A stretch of DNA of 33,600 nucleotides from the NCBI GenBank assembly GCA_009919175.1, contig RGCL01000027.1, forward strand, positions 1-33,600, read 5' to 3'. Within the stretch, counting starts at the first letter, position 1. Each line of letters begins with the position of its first letter. The translations under genes and the position numbers were made by a program. Below are positions 1 to 12,213 of this stretch, in pieces. Under the pieces are notes generated by a model. The model was not told the origin of the DNA, did no database searches, and was given only the letters and a program-made list of their open reading frames with translations. The stretch is from Betaproteobacteria bacterium (GTDB lineage Bacteria > Pseudomonadota > Gammaproteobacteria > Burkholderiales > Burkholderiaceae_C).

Positions 1-4083
<4,083 letters not shown>

Positions 4084-4109
4084 AACAAAGGCCCGCAAGG
4101 GCCTTTGTT
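4084..4109 (+). terminator. Hairpin after rpoC
   Basis: A perfect 11-bp inverted repeat (AACAAAGGCCC / GGGCCTTTGTT) with a GCAA loop starts at the base after the rpoC stop codon. The GCAA loop is of the GNRA type. The tail after the stem (GCATTGAGG) is not a clean U-run; the only T-rich stretch is within the right arm. It is a good candidate for the end of the rpoBC transcript or for a processing or stabilising stem. Confidence 0.75.
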
Positions 4110-4134
4110 GCATTGAGGCGCAAGGCAGTGGACC

Positions 4135-4698
4135 ATGGAGTTTGGCCTCACCACCGCAATCGGATTGACCATTGGCCTCTCGTTTTTCTGGTGGCTGGGG
4201 GCTTACACGCGCCTCAAGCGCCTGCGGCAAGACGTGCAGCAGTGCTTTGTCAATCTGGAGGCCTGGTTTGGCCGCTACCAAGTCCTGGTGCAAGAGGCCA
4301 TCACGGCAGCGGCCACCTCACCGCATGGCTGGCGCACGCAAATGGCGCCCGAGCTCAGCGTGAGCTTGTGGACGCGACTGCAAGTGGCCTCTAGCCACGC
4401 GGCCGTGGCCCTGGCGCGCATGTCTGAAAACCCCTTGAGCCGCAACCTGGCGCTCAACCTCATGGCGGCAGAGTCGGATCTCAACACCTCCTGGCTCAAC
4501 CTGGTCAACCCTGACAACTACTACGTGCACATGCCCGACGAGCTCAAGCAGCGCTGGCTGGAGTTGCGTGTGCTCATCCAGCCCGACATGGAGCGATTCA
4601 ACGAAGCTGTTCGCGCCTACAACGCGGCCATCGCCATGGCGCCGGCCAAGTGGCTGGCCAAAGCCATGGGGTGGCGCTCCGCTCACATCCTGCAATGA
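4135..4698 (+). CDS. LemA-family-like membrane-anchored protein
   Basis: This 187-residue protein has one N-terminal hydrophobic segment (about residues 5-23, TAIGLTIGLSFFWWLGAY). A helical domain follows whose ends match the LemA pattern: an N-terminal RLRQDVQQCFVNLEAWFGRYQVL-type helix and a C-terminal FNEAVRAYNAAI helix followed by P-x-x-x-LAKAMGW. LemA proteins are small membrane-anchored helical-bundle proteins of unclear biochemical role. The ATG lies 51 bases after rpoC, beyond the hairpin, so it may have its own promoter; no strong Shine-Dalgarno is visible. Its stop overlaps the rsmB start (ATGA), so translation of the two is probably coupled. Membership of LemA is inferred from these patterns rather than from a full alignment. 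Confidence 0.7.
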   Translation: MEFGLTTAIGLTIGLSFFWWLGAYTRLKRLRQDVQQCFVNLEAWFGRYQVLVQEAITAAATSPHGWRTQMAPELSVSLWTRLQVASSHAAVALARMSENPLSRNLALNLMAAESDLNTSWLNLVNPDNYYVHMPDELKQRWLELRVLIQPDMERFNEAVRAYNAAIAMAPAKWLAKAMGWRSAHILQ

Positions 4699-6020
4699 CG
4701 CCCCGCGAACAAGCGCCCGCCTTGTCGGTGCAGCTGCAACACACGGCCCACTTGCTGGACCGTGTCATGCAGGGCGAATCCACCACAGCCTTGCTCGCTG
4801 GCTTGCCGTCGTCGCTGCGCCCTGGCATTCAGGCGTTGCTGCTGAGCGTGTTGCGCCACGCCGCGCTGGCGCGCGCTGCCAGCACACACCTGGTGCAAAA
4901 ACCGCCCGCCCGCCCGGTGATGGCCTTGTTGCAAACCACGCTGGCCTTGATGAACGTCGAGCCCAAGCCCTATCCCGATCACACCCTGGTCAACCAGGCC
5001 ATCGAGGCCGCCAAAAACCACCGCAGCACCCGCCATGCCGCAGGCCTCATCAATGCCTGCCTGCGCCGCTGGTTGCGCGAGGCCGACTCCATGCGGCAGG
5101 TGCTCATGGCCGATCCCACTGTGCGCTGGAACCTGCCCGGCTGGTGGATCGAGCGCTTGCGTGCCGACCACGGGCGTGAGCGCGCACAGGCCATCATGCA
5201 GGCCTATCGCCACCCTGCGCCCATGACACTGCGCGTGAATGCCCGCTGGGGCGATGCCCAGAAGCTCATGACGCTGTGGGAGGCCGAGGGCATCGCAGCG
5301 CGCATCACCGACACGCATTGCATTGAGCTCAGCAGCCCTCGTCCCGTGAGCGCCTTGCCCGGCTTTGCCCAGGGCTGGTGTTCGGTGCAGGACTGGGCAG
5401 CTCAACTCGCCGCGCCCTTGTTGATGGAGCCACCCACCGCAAGCGGTCCCGATGCGCGCTGGCTCGATGCCTGTGCAGCACCCGGCGGCAAGACCGCCCA
5501 CTTGCTGGAGCTGGGTCAAGCCCAGGTCTGGGCGGTGGACCAGGATCCCAAGCGGGTGTTGCGCATCGAGGAGAACCTGCGCCGCATTCAGGCGCAGGCC
5601 CAGGTCAAAGTGGCCGATGCCGCGCGCCCCCACAGTTGGTGGGACGGCAAGCCCTTTGACGCCATCTTGCTCGATGCGCCGTGCACCGCCTCGGGCATTG
5701 TGCGCCGCCACCCCGATGTGCCCTGGTTGCGTCGCGAGAGTGATGTGGCGCAGCTGGCCGCCCAGCAAAAGCAGTTGCTCCATGCCCTGTGGCCCTTGCT
5801 CAAGCCCGGTGGCGTGTTGGTCTACTGCACCTGCTCAGTCTTCAAGGCCGAGGGCGAAAACCAGATCCAGACCTTTGTCCAGCGCCACAACCAGGCGCAA
5901 CGGCTGTCAGCCCCTGGACACCTCTTTCCTCAATCTGCGCAAGAGCCCGCTGACCTCGGTCAAAATGAGGCCCGTGATCACGATGGATTTTTTTATGCAC
6001 GCTTGCGCAAGCTGGGTTGA
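4695..6020 (+). CDS. rsmB: 16S rRNA (cytosine-967-C5) methyltransferase
   Basis: RsmB transfers a methyl group from S-adenosylmethionine to C967 of 16S rRNA in the cytoplasm. The 441-residue product has an N-terminal NusB-like helical domain (about 10-145) and a C-terminal Rossmann methyltransferase domain. The SAM-binding motif DACAAPGGK is at 258-266. The two family cysteines are in DAPC (C330, motif IV) and TCS (C380, motif VI, the nucleophile position in E. coli RsmB). The protein ends in the usual GFFYARL segment. I chose the ATG at 4695, overlapping the preceding stop as ATGA; an in-frame ATG 45 bases upstream would add 15 residues not typical of the family. The next gene begins inside the 3' end of this one. 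Confidence 0.95.
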   Translation: MTPREQAPALSVQLQHTAHLLDRVMQGESTTALLAGLPSSLRPGIQALLLSVLRHAALARAASTHLVQKPPARPVMALLQTTLALMNVEPKPYPDHTLVNQAIEAAKNHRSTRHAAGLINACLRRWLREADSMRQVLMADPTVRWNLPGWWIERLRADHGRERAQAIMQAYRHPAPMTLRVNARWGDAQKLMTLWEAEGIAARITDTHCIELSSPRPVSALPGFAQGWCSVQDWAAQLAAPLLMEPPTASGPDARWLDACAAPGGKTAHLLELGQAQVWAVDQDPKRVLRIEENLRRIQAQAQVKVADAARPHSWWDGKPFDAILLDAPCTASGIVRRHPDVPWLRRESDVAQLAAQQKQLLHALWPLLKPGGVLVYCTCSVFKAEGENQIQTFVQRHNQAQRLSAPGHLFPQSAQEPADLGQNEARDHDGFFYARLRKLG

Positions 6021-6837
6021 GCGAGCAGTCCCTGTGCGGCAAGCCCGATGGGCCGTTGTCGTGCTGGGGGCTTGGTGGCTGGTCGCCGCCCAAAGCGTGC
6101 TTGCCGCTCCCGATTCATCCGGCGCAGTGGCCCATGCCGCCTCACCCAGTGCCTTCACCGTCACGCCCAGTGTCACGGCATGGCCTTTCCCGATGTTGGC
6201 CCAGGCGACAACGCCTTCACCTGCCCAGGCTCCAAGCCCTGCGCCCGCCCCCGATTACAAAGCGGGCGCCCCCGACAACAAAGCGGGCGCACCCACGGCG
6301 CCGACCCCACCCACCGTGTCGCGCGTCAACCAGTTCAGCCTAGAGCGTTCGGGCGAGAGCCTCTATATGACGGTGCGCATGCAGTTTGACCTGCCCGATG
6401 CAGCCAAAGAGGCCTTGCTCAAAGGGGTGAGTCTCTTTTTCAGTGCCGAGGTCAGCACCCTTCGCCCGCGCTGGTATTGGCGCGACGAATACCTGGTGCT
6501 CGACCGACTCTACTGGCGGCTCAACTTCCTGCCCTTGTCCCGCCGCTGGCGCTTGCAGCAGGCCAATGAGCCCTGGGACAAGCAAGGCGGCCTGATCTCC
6601 GACAAACTCTTTGACGACTTGCCAGCGGCCTTGCAGGCCTTGCAGACCATTGAGCGTTGGCCGCTGCGTGACAAAACCATCATCCTGTCTAACCGCGAAA
6701 ACAAACTGACCTTCACCTTCGAACTAGATCAGTTCCTGTTGCCCCGTCCTCTGGTGGTGGGCAACCTGGCCAACGATGTGTGGAAGCTCAAGATGTCGCG
6801 CGACCTCAACCTCATCGTCTCGGAGGCCGGGCGGTGA
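5983..6837 (+). CDS. Secreted DUF4390 domain protein
   Basis: The product (284 residues from the chosen start) has a hydrophobic signal-like segment (about residues 21-40, ending VLAAP), so export to the periplasm is likely. A low-complexity Pro/Ala-rich stretch follows, then a DUF4390-type domain from about residue 105 (SLERSGESLYMTVRMQFDLP to the end), rich in aromatic residues such as RPRWYWRDEY and RLYWRLNFL. The function of DUF4390 is not established. Genes of this family usually sit between rsmB and ntrY in Burkholderiales, as here. The start is uncertain: ATG at 5965, 5983 or 5995 are all in frame, and the first two lie within rsmB. I favour 5983 because GAGG precedes it, though 12 bases away. 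A 21-base tandem duplication lies in the low-complexity part. The stop overlaps the ntrY start. Confidence 0.8.
   Translation: MDFFMHACASWVERAVPVRQARWAVVVLGAWWLVAAQSVLAAPDSSGAVAHAASPSAFTVTPSVTAWPFPMLAQATTPSPAQAPSPAPAPDYKAGAPDNKAGAPTAPTPPTVSRVNQFSLERSGESLYMTVRMQFDLPDAAKEALLKGVSLFFSAEVSTLRPRWYWRDEYLVLDRLYWRLNFLPLSRRWRLQQANEPWDKQGGLISDKLFDDLPAALQALQTIERWPLRDKTIILSNRENKLTFTFELDQFLLPRPLVVGNLANDVWKLKMSRDLNLIVSEAGR
6250..6291 (+). repeat. 21-base tandem duplication in the DUF4390 linker
   Basis: Two adjacent 21-base units (6250-6270 and 6271-6291) differ at only a few positions. They encode PDYKAGA and PDNKAGA in the Pro/Ala-rich linker after the signal peptide. This looks like a slippage-type expansion of a disordered linker. 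Confidence 0.8.
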
Positions 6838-9074
6838 CACCGACACTGGGGCGCCCACCCAAATTCAACCTGAGTGGGTGGTGGGTGGCCTTGCTCAGCC
6901 TGGCTTTGTCCATGTCGCTCATCCTGTTGTTCTTGTTGGCCCAGGCCACCCAGGAGTGGCAGGTCTATGAACACAATTACGGCTGGCTGCTGGTGGCCAA
7001 CCTGGTCACGGTCTCGGTCTTGCTGCTCATGGTGTGCTGGATGGTGTGGCGACTGGCCACCCGGCTCAAGCAAGGCAAGTTCGGCACGCGCTTGCTCATC
7101 AAGCTGGCGGCCACCTTTGCCCTGGTGGGCGTGGTGCCGGGGGTGATCATCTACACCGTGTCCTACCAGTTTGTGGCTCGCTCCATCGAGGCCTGGTTTG
7201 ACACCAAGGTGGAAGGCGCGCTCAATGCGGGCCTGAGCCTGAGTCGCACCACCCTGGACCTGACGGCGCAAGACCTGGCCAACAAATCCCGTGGCTTGTT
7301 GCAGCAATTGCGTCAGACGCCTGACCCCGCCATTGGCCCCGTGCTGGAACAGTGGATGGAGCAAATGGGCGTGACCGACCTCATCGTGTGGTCGGGCGAG
7401 CAACTCCCCATCGCCACCGCAGGGCAATCGCGTTACCAACTCGCCCCACCGCGCCCGAGTGCCACCGACATCCGGCAGGCCAACCTCAGGGGAGTGCTGT
7501 GGCGCTTTGAAGGATTGGACGAAACGCCCACTGGCTTGGGTGCCGAATTGAGCACCGCGCCCACCATCCGCTTGCTCATCCCCATCCCACAGTCCCTGGT
7601 CAGCCTCAGTGGCAGCGGGCGCATCCTTCAGGTGGAGCAGCGCATCCCCGAGGCCCTGGTGCAAAACGCCCGCGCCGTGGTGCAGGCCAACAATGAATAC
7701 CAGGAACGCGCTCTGGGTCGCGGTGGCTTGCAGCGCATGTACCTGGGCACGCTCACCCTCAGCCTCATCCTGGGTGTGTTTGGTGCGGTGTTGTTGGCCG
7801 TGTTGCTGGGCAATCAACTGGCCAAGCCTTTGCTGTTGCTCGCGCAGGGCGTGCGCGATGTGGCGGCTGGTGACTTGAGCCCCAAACAATCGCTCGAAGG
7901 CAAAGACGAACTCGATGGCCTCACCCGCTCCTTTGCGCAAATGACCCGGCAGCTCTTTGAAGCCCGCAATGCCGTCGAACATTCCATGGGTGAGGTGGAA
8001 TTGGCTCGCACGCGCCTGCAAGCCATTTTGGACAACATGAGTGCGGGCGTGCTCATCCTGGACACACGCGGACACATCCTGGGTCGCAACCCCGCTGCAT
8101 CTCGCATCCTCAACCTCACTGAAGGTCAATCGCCAGACACGGAGCTCACCCAGCTGCCCGAGCTCTCCGCCTTTGGCGATTGGGTGCTGGACCACTTTCA
8201 CCAACTCGAACGCGACGAGCAAGGCGAACACCCAGACCACTGGCAATCCTCTTTCGAAATCGACAATCAGGCGCGCACCGTCTTGCTCGCACGCGGCGCG
8301 ACCCTGCCCAACGCGCAGTGGCTTTTGGTGTTTGATGACATCTCCGATGTGGTGTCGGCGCAGCGCGCGCTGGCCTGGGGTGAAGTCGCCCGCCGCCTGG
8401 CGCACGAGATCAAAAACCCGCTCACCCCCATCCAGCTCTCCGCCGAGCGGCTGGCCATGAAACTCGAGTCCCGCCTGGAAGGCAACGACCAAGCCTTGCT
8501 CACCAAGTCGGTCAAGACCATCGTTGATCAGGTCGACGCCATGAAGCGCCTGGTCAACGAATTCCGCGATTACGCGCGCTTGCCCAGCGCCCACCTGAAC
8601 CCTCTGGACCTCAATGCGGTGGTGAGCGATGTGCTCATGCTCTACGACCCCGAGGGTGTGCCCACCTGGCTCAAGCTGCAACTCGCTTCAGACTTGCCCC
8701 TCATCCAGGGCGATGCGCAGCTGCTGCGTCAGGTGCTGCACAACCTGCTGCAAAACGCCCAGGAAGCCACCGAGGACCTCAGCACTCACCCCATCACCCT
8801 GATCACTGAATGGCAAAGCGCCAATTCACGCGTGCGATTGCGCATCAACGACCAGGGCCAAGGCTTTGACGAGGCCATGTTGCAGCGGGCTTTCGAGCCC
8901 TATGTGACCAGCAAGCCCAAAGGCACCGGCCTGGGTCTGGCGGTGGTGAAAAAAATCATTGAAGAACATGGTGGTCGCATCAGTTTGACCAACCGTTACG
9001 AGGATGAGCGCGTGGTGGGTGCTCAAGTCTCGCTATCATTCCCACCCGCTCCCGTGCGAACAGAAAAGGCTTGA
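6834..9074 (+). CDS. ntrY: NtrY-type membrane sensor histidine kinase
   Basis: This 746-residue sensor kinase has the NtrY architecture. Three hydrophobic segments (about 16-37, 49-73 and 89-110) are followed by a periplasmic stretch, a fourth segment (about 303-326), a HAMP linker (to about 380), a PAS domain (from about 393), a HisKA domain with the phospho-accepting H524 in HEIKNPLTPI, and a HATPase domain with the N-box (LLQNAQEA) and G-boxes (DQGQGFDE, GTGLGLAVV). NtrY proteins autophosphorylate and pass the phosphate to NtrX in nitrogen or redox signalling; the signal here is unknown. I chose GTG at 6834, which overlaps the previous stop as GTGA and has GGAGG 7 bases upstream. The response regulator gene follows 4 bases later. 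Confidence 0.92.
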   Translation: MTPTLGRPPKFNLSGWWVALLSLALSMSLILLFLLAQATQEWQVYEHNYGWLLVANLVTVSVLLLMVCWMVWRLATRLKQGKFGTRLLIKLAATFALVGVVPGVIIYTVSYQFVARSIEAWFDTKVEGALNAGLSLSRTTLDLTAQDLANKSRGLLQQLRQTPDPAIGPVLEQWMEQMGVTDLIVWSGEQLPIATAGQSRYQLAPPRPSATDIRQANLRGVLWRFEGLDETPTGLGAELSTAPTIRLLIPIPQSLVSLSGSGRILQVEQRIPEALVQNARAVVQANNEYQERALGRGGLQRMYLGTLTLSLILGVFGAVLLAVLLGNQLAKPLLLLAQGVRDVAAGDLSPKQSLEGKDELDGLTRSFAQMTRQLFEARNAVEHSMGEVELARTRLQAILDNMSAGVLILDTRGHILGRNPAASRILNLTEGQSPDTELTQLPELSAFGDWVLDHFHQLERDEQGEHPDHWQSSFEIDNQARTVLLARGATLPNAQWLLVFDDISDVVSAQRALAWGEVARRLAHEIKNPLTPIQLSAERLAMKLESRLEGNDQALLTKSVKTIVDQVDAMKRLVNEFRDYARLPSAHLNPLDLNAVVSDVLMLYDPEGVPTWLKLQLASDLPLIQGDAQLLRQVLHNLLQNAQEATEDLSTHPITLITEWQSANSRVRLRINDQGQGFDEAMLQRAFEPYVTSKPKGTGLGLAVVKKIIEEHGGRISLTNRYEDERVVGAQVSLSFPPAPVRTEKA

Positions 9075-9078
9075 ACCC

Positions 9079-9768
9079 ATGGCAACGATCTTGGTCGTCG
9101 ATGATGAACTCGGCATTCGTGATCTGCTGTTTGAGATCCTCAATGATGAAGGCCACCAGGTCGAGCTGGCCGAAAACGCGGCGCAGGCGCGCGACTACCG
9201 CGCACAGCACCGCCCCGACCTGGTGTTGCTCGACATCTGGATGCCCGACACCGATGGGGTGAGCCTGCTCAAGGAATGGGCCTCTGCACGATTGCTCACC
9301 ATGCCGGTGATCATGATGAGCGGCCACGCCACGATCGAAACCGCAGTCGAAGCCACCCGCATCGGCGCGCACTCCTTCCTGGAAAAACCCATCACCTTGC
9401 AAAAGCTGCTCAAGGCGGTGGAGCAAGGCTTGCAACGTTCAGCGCCGCCACTGCGCCCCAGCTTGAACCTGGGTGGCATGCCGCCCATGCGCAGTGCCGA
9501 ACCGCGCGCAGCCGTCGTACCCACTGCCGAGACGCTCGCGCCCGCCCAGGCCGACCCCCACGAGGCCCCTGTGCAAAGCTTTCAGCTCGACATGCCTTTG
9601 CGCGAGGCACGCGATGCCTTTGAAAAAGCCTACTTTCAATATCACCTGTATCACGAAAGCGGCAGCATGACGCGTGTGGCCGAGCGCACGGGTCTGGAGC
9701 GCACCCACCTCTACCGCAAGCTCAAGCAGTTGGGCGTGGATCTCATCAAAAGCAAAAAGGGCGCTTGA
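9079..9768 (+). CDS. ntrX: Short NtrX-like response regulator (REC + Fis-type HTH, no AAA+ domain)
   Basis: The 229-residue product has a receiver domain (1-120) with acidic residues D8/D9, phospho-acceptor D52 (LLDIWMPDTDG), a switch Ser/Thr region (MMSGHAT) and K103 (FLEKP). A Pro/Ala-rich linker follows (about 140-185). The C-terminus is a Fis-type helix-turn-helix (MTRVAERTGLERTHLYRKLKQLGV). Classical NtrX is about 450 residues with a sigma-54-activating AAA+ domain between these parts; that domain is absent, so the protein should act as a DNA-binding regulator without sigma-54 ATPase activity. ATG at 9079 is chosen because MATILVVDD is the normal REC start. The partner is the kinase immediately upstream. 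The symbol reflects domain ends and context, not full-length orthology. Confidence 0.88.
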   Translation: MATILVVDDELGIRDLLFEILNDEGHQVELAENAAQARDYRAQHRPDLVLLDIWMPDTDGVSLLKEWASARLLTMPVIMMSGHATIETAVEATRIGAHSFLEKPITLQKLLKAVEQGLQRSAPPLRPSLNLGGMPPMRSAEPRAAVVPTAETLAPAQADPHEAPVQSFQLDMPLREARDAFEKAYFQYHLYHESGSMTRVAERTGLERTHLYRKLKQLGVDLIKSKKGA

Positions 9769-9775
9769 GCACACC

Positions 9776-11704
9776 TTAGCGGTTGCTCAAGGCTTCCCAG
9801 CGCTCCAAGGCCAGCATCAGCGCCGCTTCGATTTCGGCGTCGCGCGCGCAATAGGTCTGGGCGCGATCGGCATCCGTCACAAACAAACTGCCATCGGCCA
9901 AGGCCGAACGGATCTGAGCCTGCTCGGTCTCCAGCGCATCAATTCGCGTGGGCAACTCCTCGAGCTCGCGTTGTTCCTTGTAGCTGAGCTTGGTGCGAGG
10001 CTTGGCACTGGCGGCGGCCTCGGGAGAAGCCGTTTTGGCGGGCGCGCTGGCAGTGGGCGTGCCCAAGCTGGCCGATTTGTTGGGCTCGCCCGCTTGGGCC
10101 TGGCGCAACTGGCGGCTGCGTTCTGACTGGATCAACCAATCCTGCACATTGCCCTCGAACTCGCGCCACAAACCCGGTTGACCTTCATGGCCTTCAAAGG
10201 CCAGGATGTGCGTGGCCACCGCATCCACAAAAGCGCGGTCGTGGCTCACCAGGAACACCGTGCCCTCGTATTGCTGCAATAGGTCTTCGAGCATCTCCAG
10301 GGTATCGAGGTCCAGGTCATTGGTGGGTTCATCGAGCACCAGCACATTGGCCGGGCGTGCAAACAGGCGTGCAAGCAGCAAACGGTTGCGCTCGCCCCCC
10401 GAGAGCGAGCGCACGGGCGAGGCCGCGCGCGCGGGTGAAAAGAGAAAGTCCCCCAGATAGCTTTTGACATGCTGTCGGCGCGTGCCAATCTCGATCCACT
10501 CGCTGCCGGGGCTCACAAAGTCTTCCAGGGTGGCGTCCAGGTCCAGCTGGGCGCGCATCTGGTCGAAATAGGCCACGCTTTGCCGCGTGCCGCGCCGCAC
10601 CCGGCCGCTGCTGGCCTCGATCTCGCCCAGGATGAGTTTGAGCAGGCTGGTCTTGCCCGCGCCGTTGGGGCCAATGAGCGCGAGCTTCTCGCCACGCAGG
10701 ATGGTGGTGGTGAGGTGTTGGGCAATGGTCTTGCGCGCGCCCTCGGGTGCGTCAAACCACAGGCTCACATCGGTGAGCTCGGCCACCAGCTTGCCCGAGG
10801 ACACCCCGGCATCGATGTCCATGCGCACCTGGCCGAGTTGCTCGCGGCGTTGGGCTCGCGCCTGGCGCAAGCCCTTGAGCCGCTCCACCCGGCTTTGGCT
10901 GCGCGTGCGGCGTGCTTCCACCCCTTTGCGGATCCAGACCTCTTCTTGCGCGAGCAACTTGTCAGCCTTGGCGCTGGTCACGGCTTCACGTTCGGCCTGG
11001 GCTTGCTGCAATTCGAGGTAGCGGGCGTAGTTGCCCACGTAGCTGTGCAAGTGACCGCGATCGAGTTCGACGATGCGCGTGGCCACCGCATCGAGGAAGG
11101 CGCGGTCGTGGGTGATGAACACCACTGCACCATGAAAGTCCACCAGCAATGACTCCAGCCAGCGAATGGCATCGAGGTCAAGGTGGTTGGTGGGTTCGTC
11201 CAGCAGCAAGACCTGGGGGCGTGTGACCAGCGCCTGCGCCAGGGCGACCCGCTTTTGCACCCCGCCCGAGCAAGTGCCCAGCAAGGCTTGGCCGTCAAGT
11301 TGCAAGCGTTGCAGGGTTTCAGTCACGCGGCGATCCACATGCCAGCCGTCTTGCGCCTCGATGGCGGTTTGCAAGGCATTGAGGTCGCCTTCGCCCCTGG
11401 AGAAGGCCTCGATCATCGTGAGCACATCGCCCAGGCCAGCGCGCACCGTGTCGTACACCGTGGCGTCGGGCGGGAAGTGCGCCTCCTGCGCCACGCAGCG
11501 GATGCGCAAGCCTTGCTGCACCTGCAAGCTGCCTTCATCGGGTTGAGACCAGCCAGCGAGGATGCTGAGCAAGGAGGACTTGCCCGCGCCATTGCGGCCA
11601 ATGAGGCCCACGCGCTCGCCCATCTCCAGCGAGAACTGGGCACGATCAAGCAAGGGGACGTGGCCAAAGGCGAGGGAGGCGTTGAGCAAAGTGAGGCAGG
11701 CCAT
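9776..11704 (-). CDS. uup: ABC-F family ATPase Uup
   Basis: This is a soluble tandem ATPase of the ABC-F family, 642 residues long (E. coli Uup has 635). The first cassette has a P-loop GRNGAGKSS (about 36-44), a signature CSGG (145-148) and Walker B LLLDEPTNHLD. The linker carries the Uup-like segment LAQEEVWIRKGVEARRTR. The second cassette has a P-loop GPNGAGKTS (about 345-353), LSGGERNR and LDEPTNDLDL. The C-terminal region (SYKEQRELEELP to the end) is the coiled-coil domain that binds DNA in Uup. ABC-F proteins act on ribosomes, and Uup also affects transposon excision and branched-DNA tolerance in E. coli. The first signature has Cys where Leu is usual. It is convergent with the response regulator gene, only 7 bases between the stops. 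Confidence 0.92.
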   Translation of the reverse strand: MACLTLLNASLAFGHVPLLDRAQFSLEMGERVGLIGRNGAGKSSLLSILAGWSQPDEGSLQVQQGLRIRCVAQEAHFPPDATVYDTVRAGLGDVLTMIEAFSRGEGDLNALQTAIEAQDGWHVDRRVTETLQRLQLDGQALLGTCSGGVQKRVALAQALVTRPQVLLLDEPTNHLDLDAIRWLESLLVDFHGAVVFITHDRAFLDAVATRIVELDRGHLHSYVGNYARYLELQQAQAEREAVTSAKADKLLAQEEVWIRKGVEARRTRSQSRVERLKGLRQARAQRREQLGQVRMDIDAGVSSGKLVAELTDVSLWFDAPEGARKTIAQHLTTTILRGEKLALIGPNGAGKTSLLKLILGEIEASSGRVRRGTRQSVAYFDQMRAQLDLDATLEDFVSPGSEWIEIGTRRQHVKSYLGDFLFSPARAASPVRSLSGGERNRLLLARLFARPANVLVLDEPTNDLDLDTLEMLEDLLQQYEGTVFLVSHDRAFVDAVATHILAFEGHEGQPGLWREFEGNVQDWLIQSERSRQLRQAQAGEPNKSASLGTPTASAPAKTASPEAAASAKPRTKLSYKEQRELEELPTRIDALETEQAQIRSALADGSLFVTDADRAQTYCARDAEIEAALMLALERWEALSNR

Positions 11705-11767
11705 GGGCGTCGATTATCGATGGCGTGACACAATCCCCGCCCTTGACCCATTGAGGAGACCGCCGCC

Positions 11768-12211
11768 ATGCCAGGAACCGTTCAATTGCACCGCGTGCTC
11801 AAAGCACCCCCCGAGCGGGTTTACCGCGCTTTTGTGACCCCTGAGGCCATGGCCAAGTGGCTGCCCCCGCATGGCTATACCGGCACCGTGCATCACTTTG
11901 ACGCCCGCGTGGGCGGTCAATTCAAGATGTCGTTCACCCAGTTCGCCACCCAGCAGTCGCATGGCTTTGGCGGTGAATACCTGGAGATGGTCCCGCACAC
12001 CTTGCTGCGCTACACCAACGTGTTCGATGACCCCAACATGCCGGGGGTGTTGCAGGTGACGGTGCACTTCAAGCCCGTACTCTGCGGCACACAACTCGAC
12101 ATCACCGAGGCCGGCATCCCCGATGTGATCCCGGTGGAGATGTGTCACCTCGGCTGGCAGGAATCACTGGATCAACTGGCCCGGTTGGTGGAGCCAGAGA
12201 TCGGCGCGTGA
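11768..12211 (+). CDS. SRPBCC / AHSA1-type domain protein
   Basis: The 147-residue soluble protein matches the SRPBCC fold, AHSA1 (activator of Hsp90 ATPase-like) subfamily. It begins with the usual RVLKAPPERVYRAFVTPEAMAKWLPP segment. GGQFKMSF and GGEYLEMVPHTLLRYTN-type strands follow, and a C-terminal helix (GWQESLDQLARLV) closes the cavity. These proteins bind small hydrophobic ligands; no substrate can be named. The ATG has a good Shine-Dalgarno (GAGGAG, about 8 bases upstream). It diverges from uup with 63 bases between the starts, where I see no convincing promoter. Its stop lies 2 bases from that of icmF on the other strand. Confidence 0.85.
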   Translation: MPGTVQLHRVLKAPPERVYRAFVTPEAMAKWLPPHGYTGTVHHFDARVGGQFKMSFTQFATQQSHGFGGEYLEMVPHTLLRYTNVFDDPNMPGVLQVTVHFKPVLCGTQLDITEAGIPDVIPVEMCHLGWQESLDQLARLVEPEIGA

Positions 12212-12213
12212 AC

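Noticed and set aside
6729-8681. A 650-codon minus-strand open frame
   Set aside because: It is antisense to ntrY, which has all expected kinase motifs. The product has a shadow-type composition.
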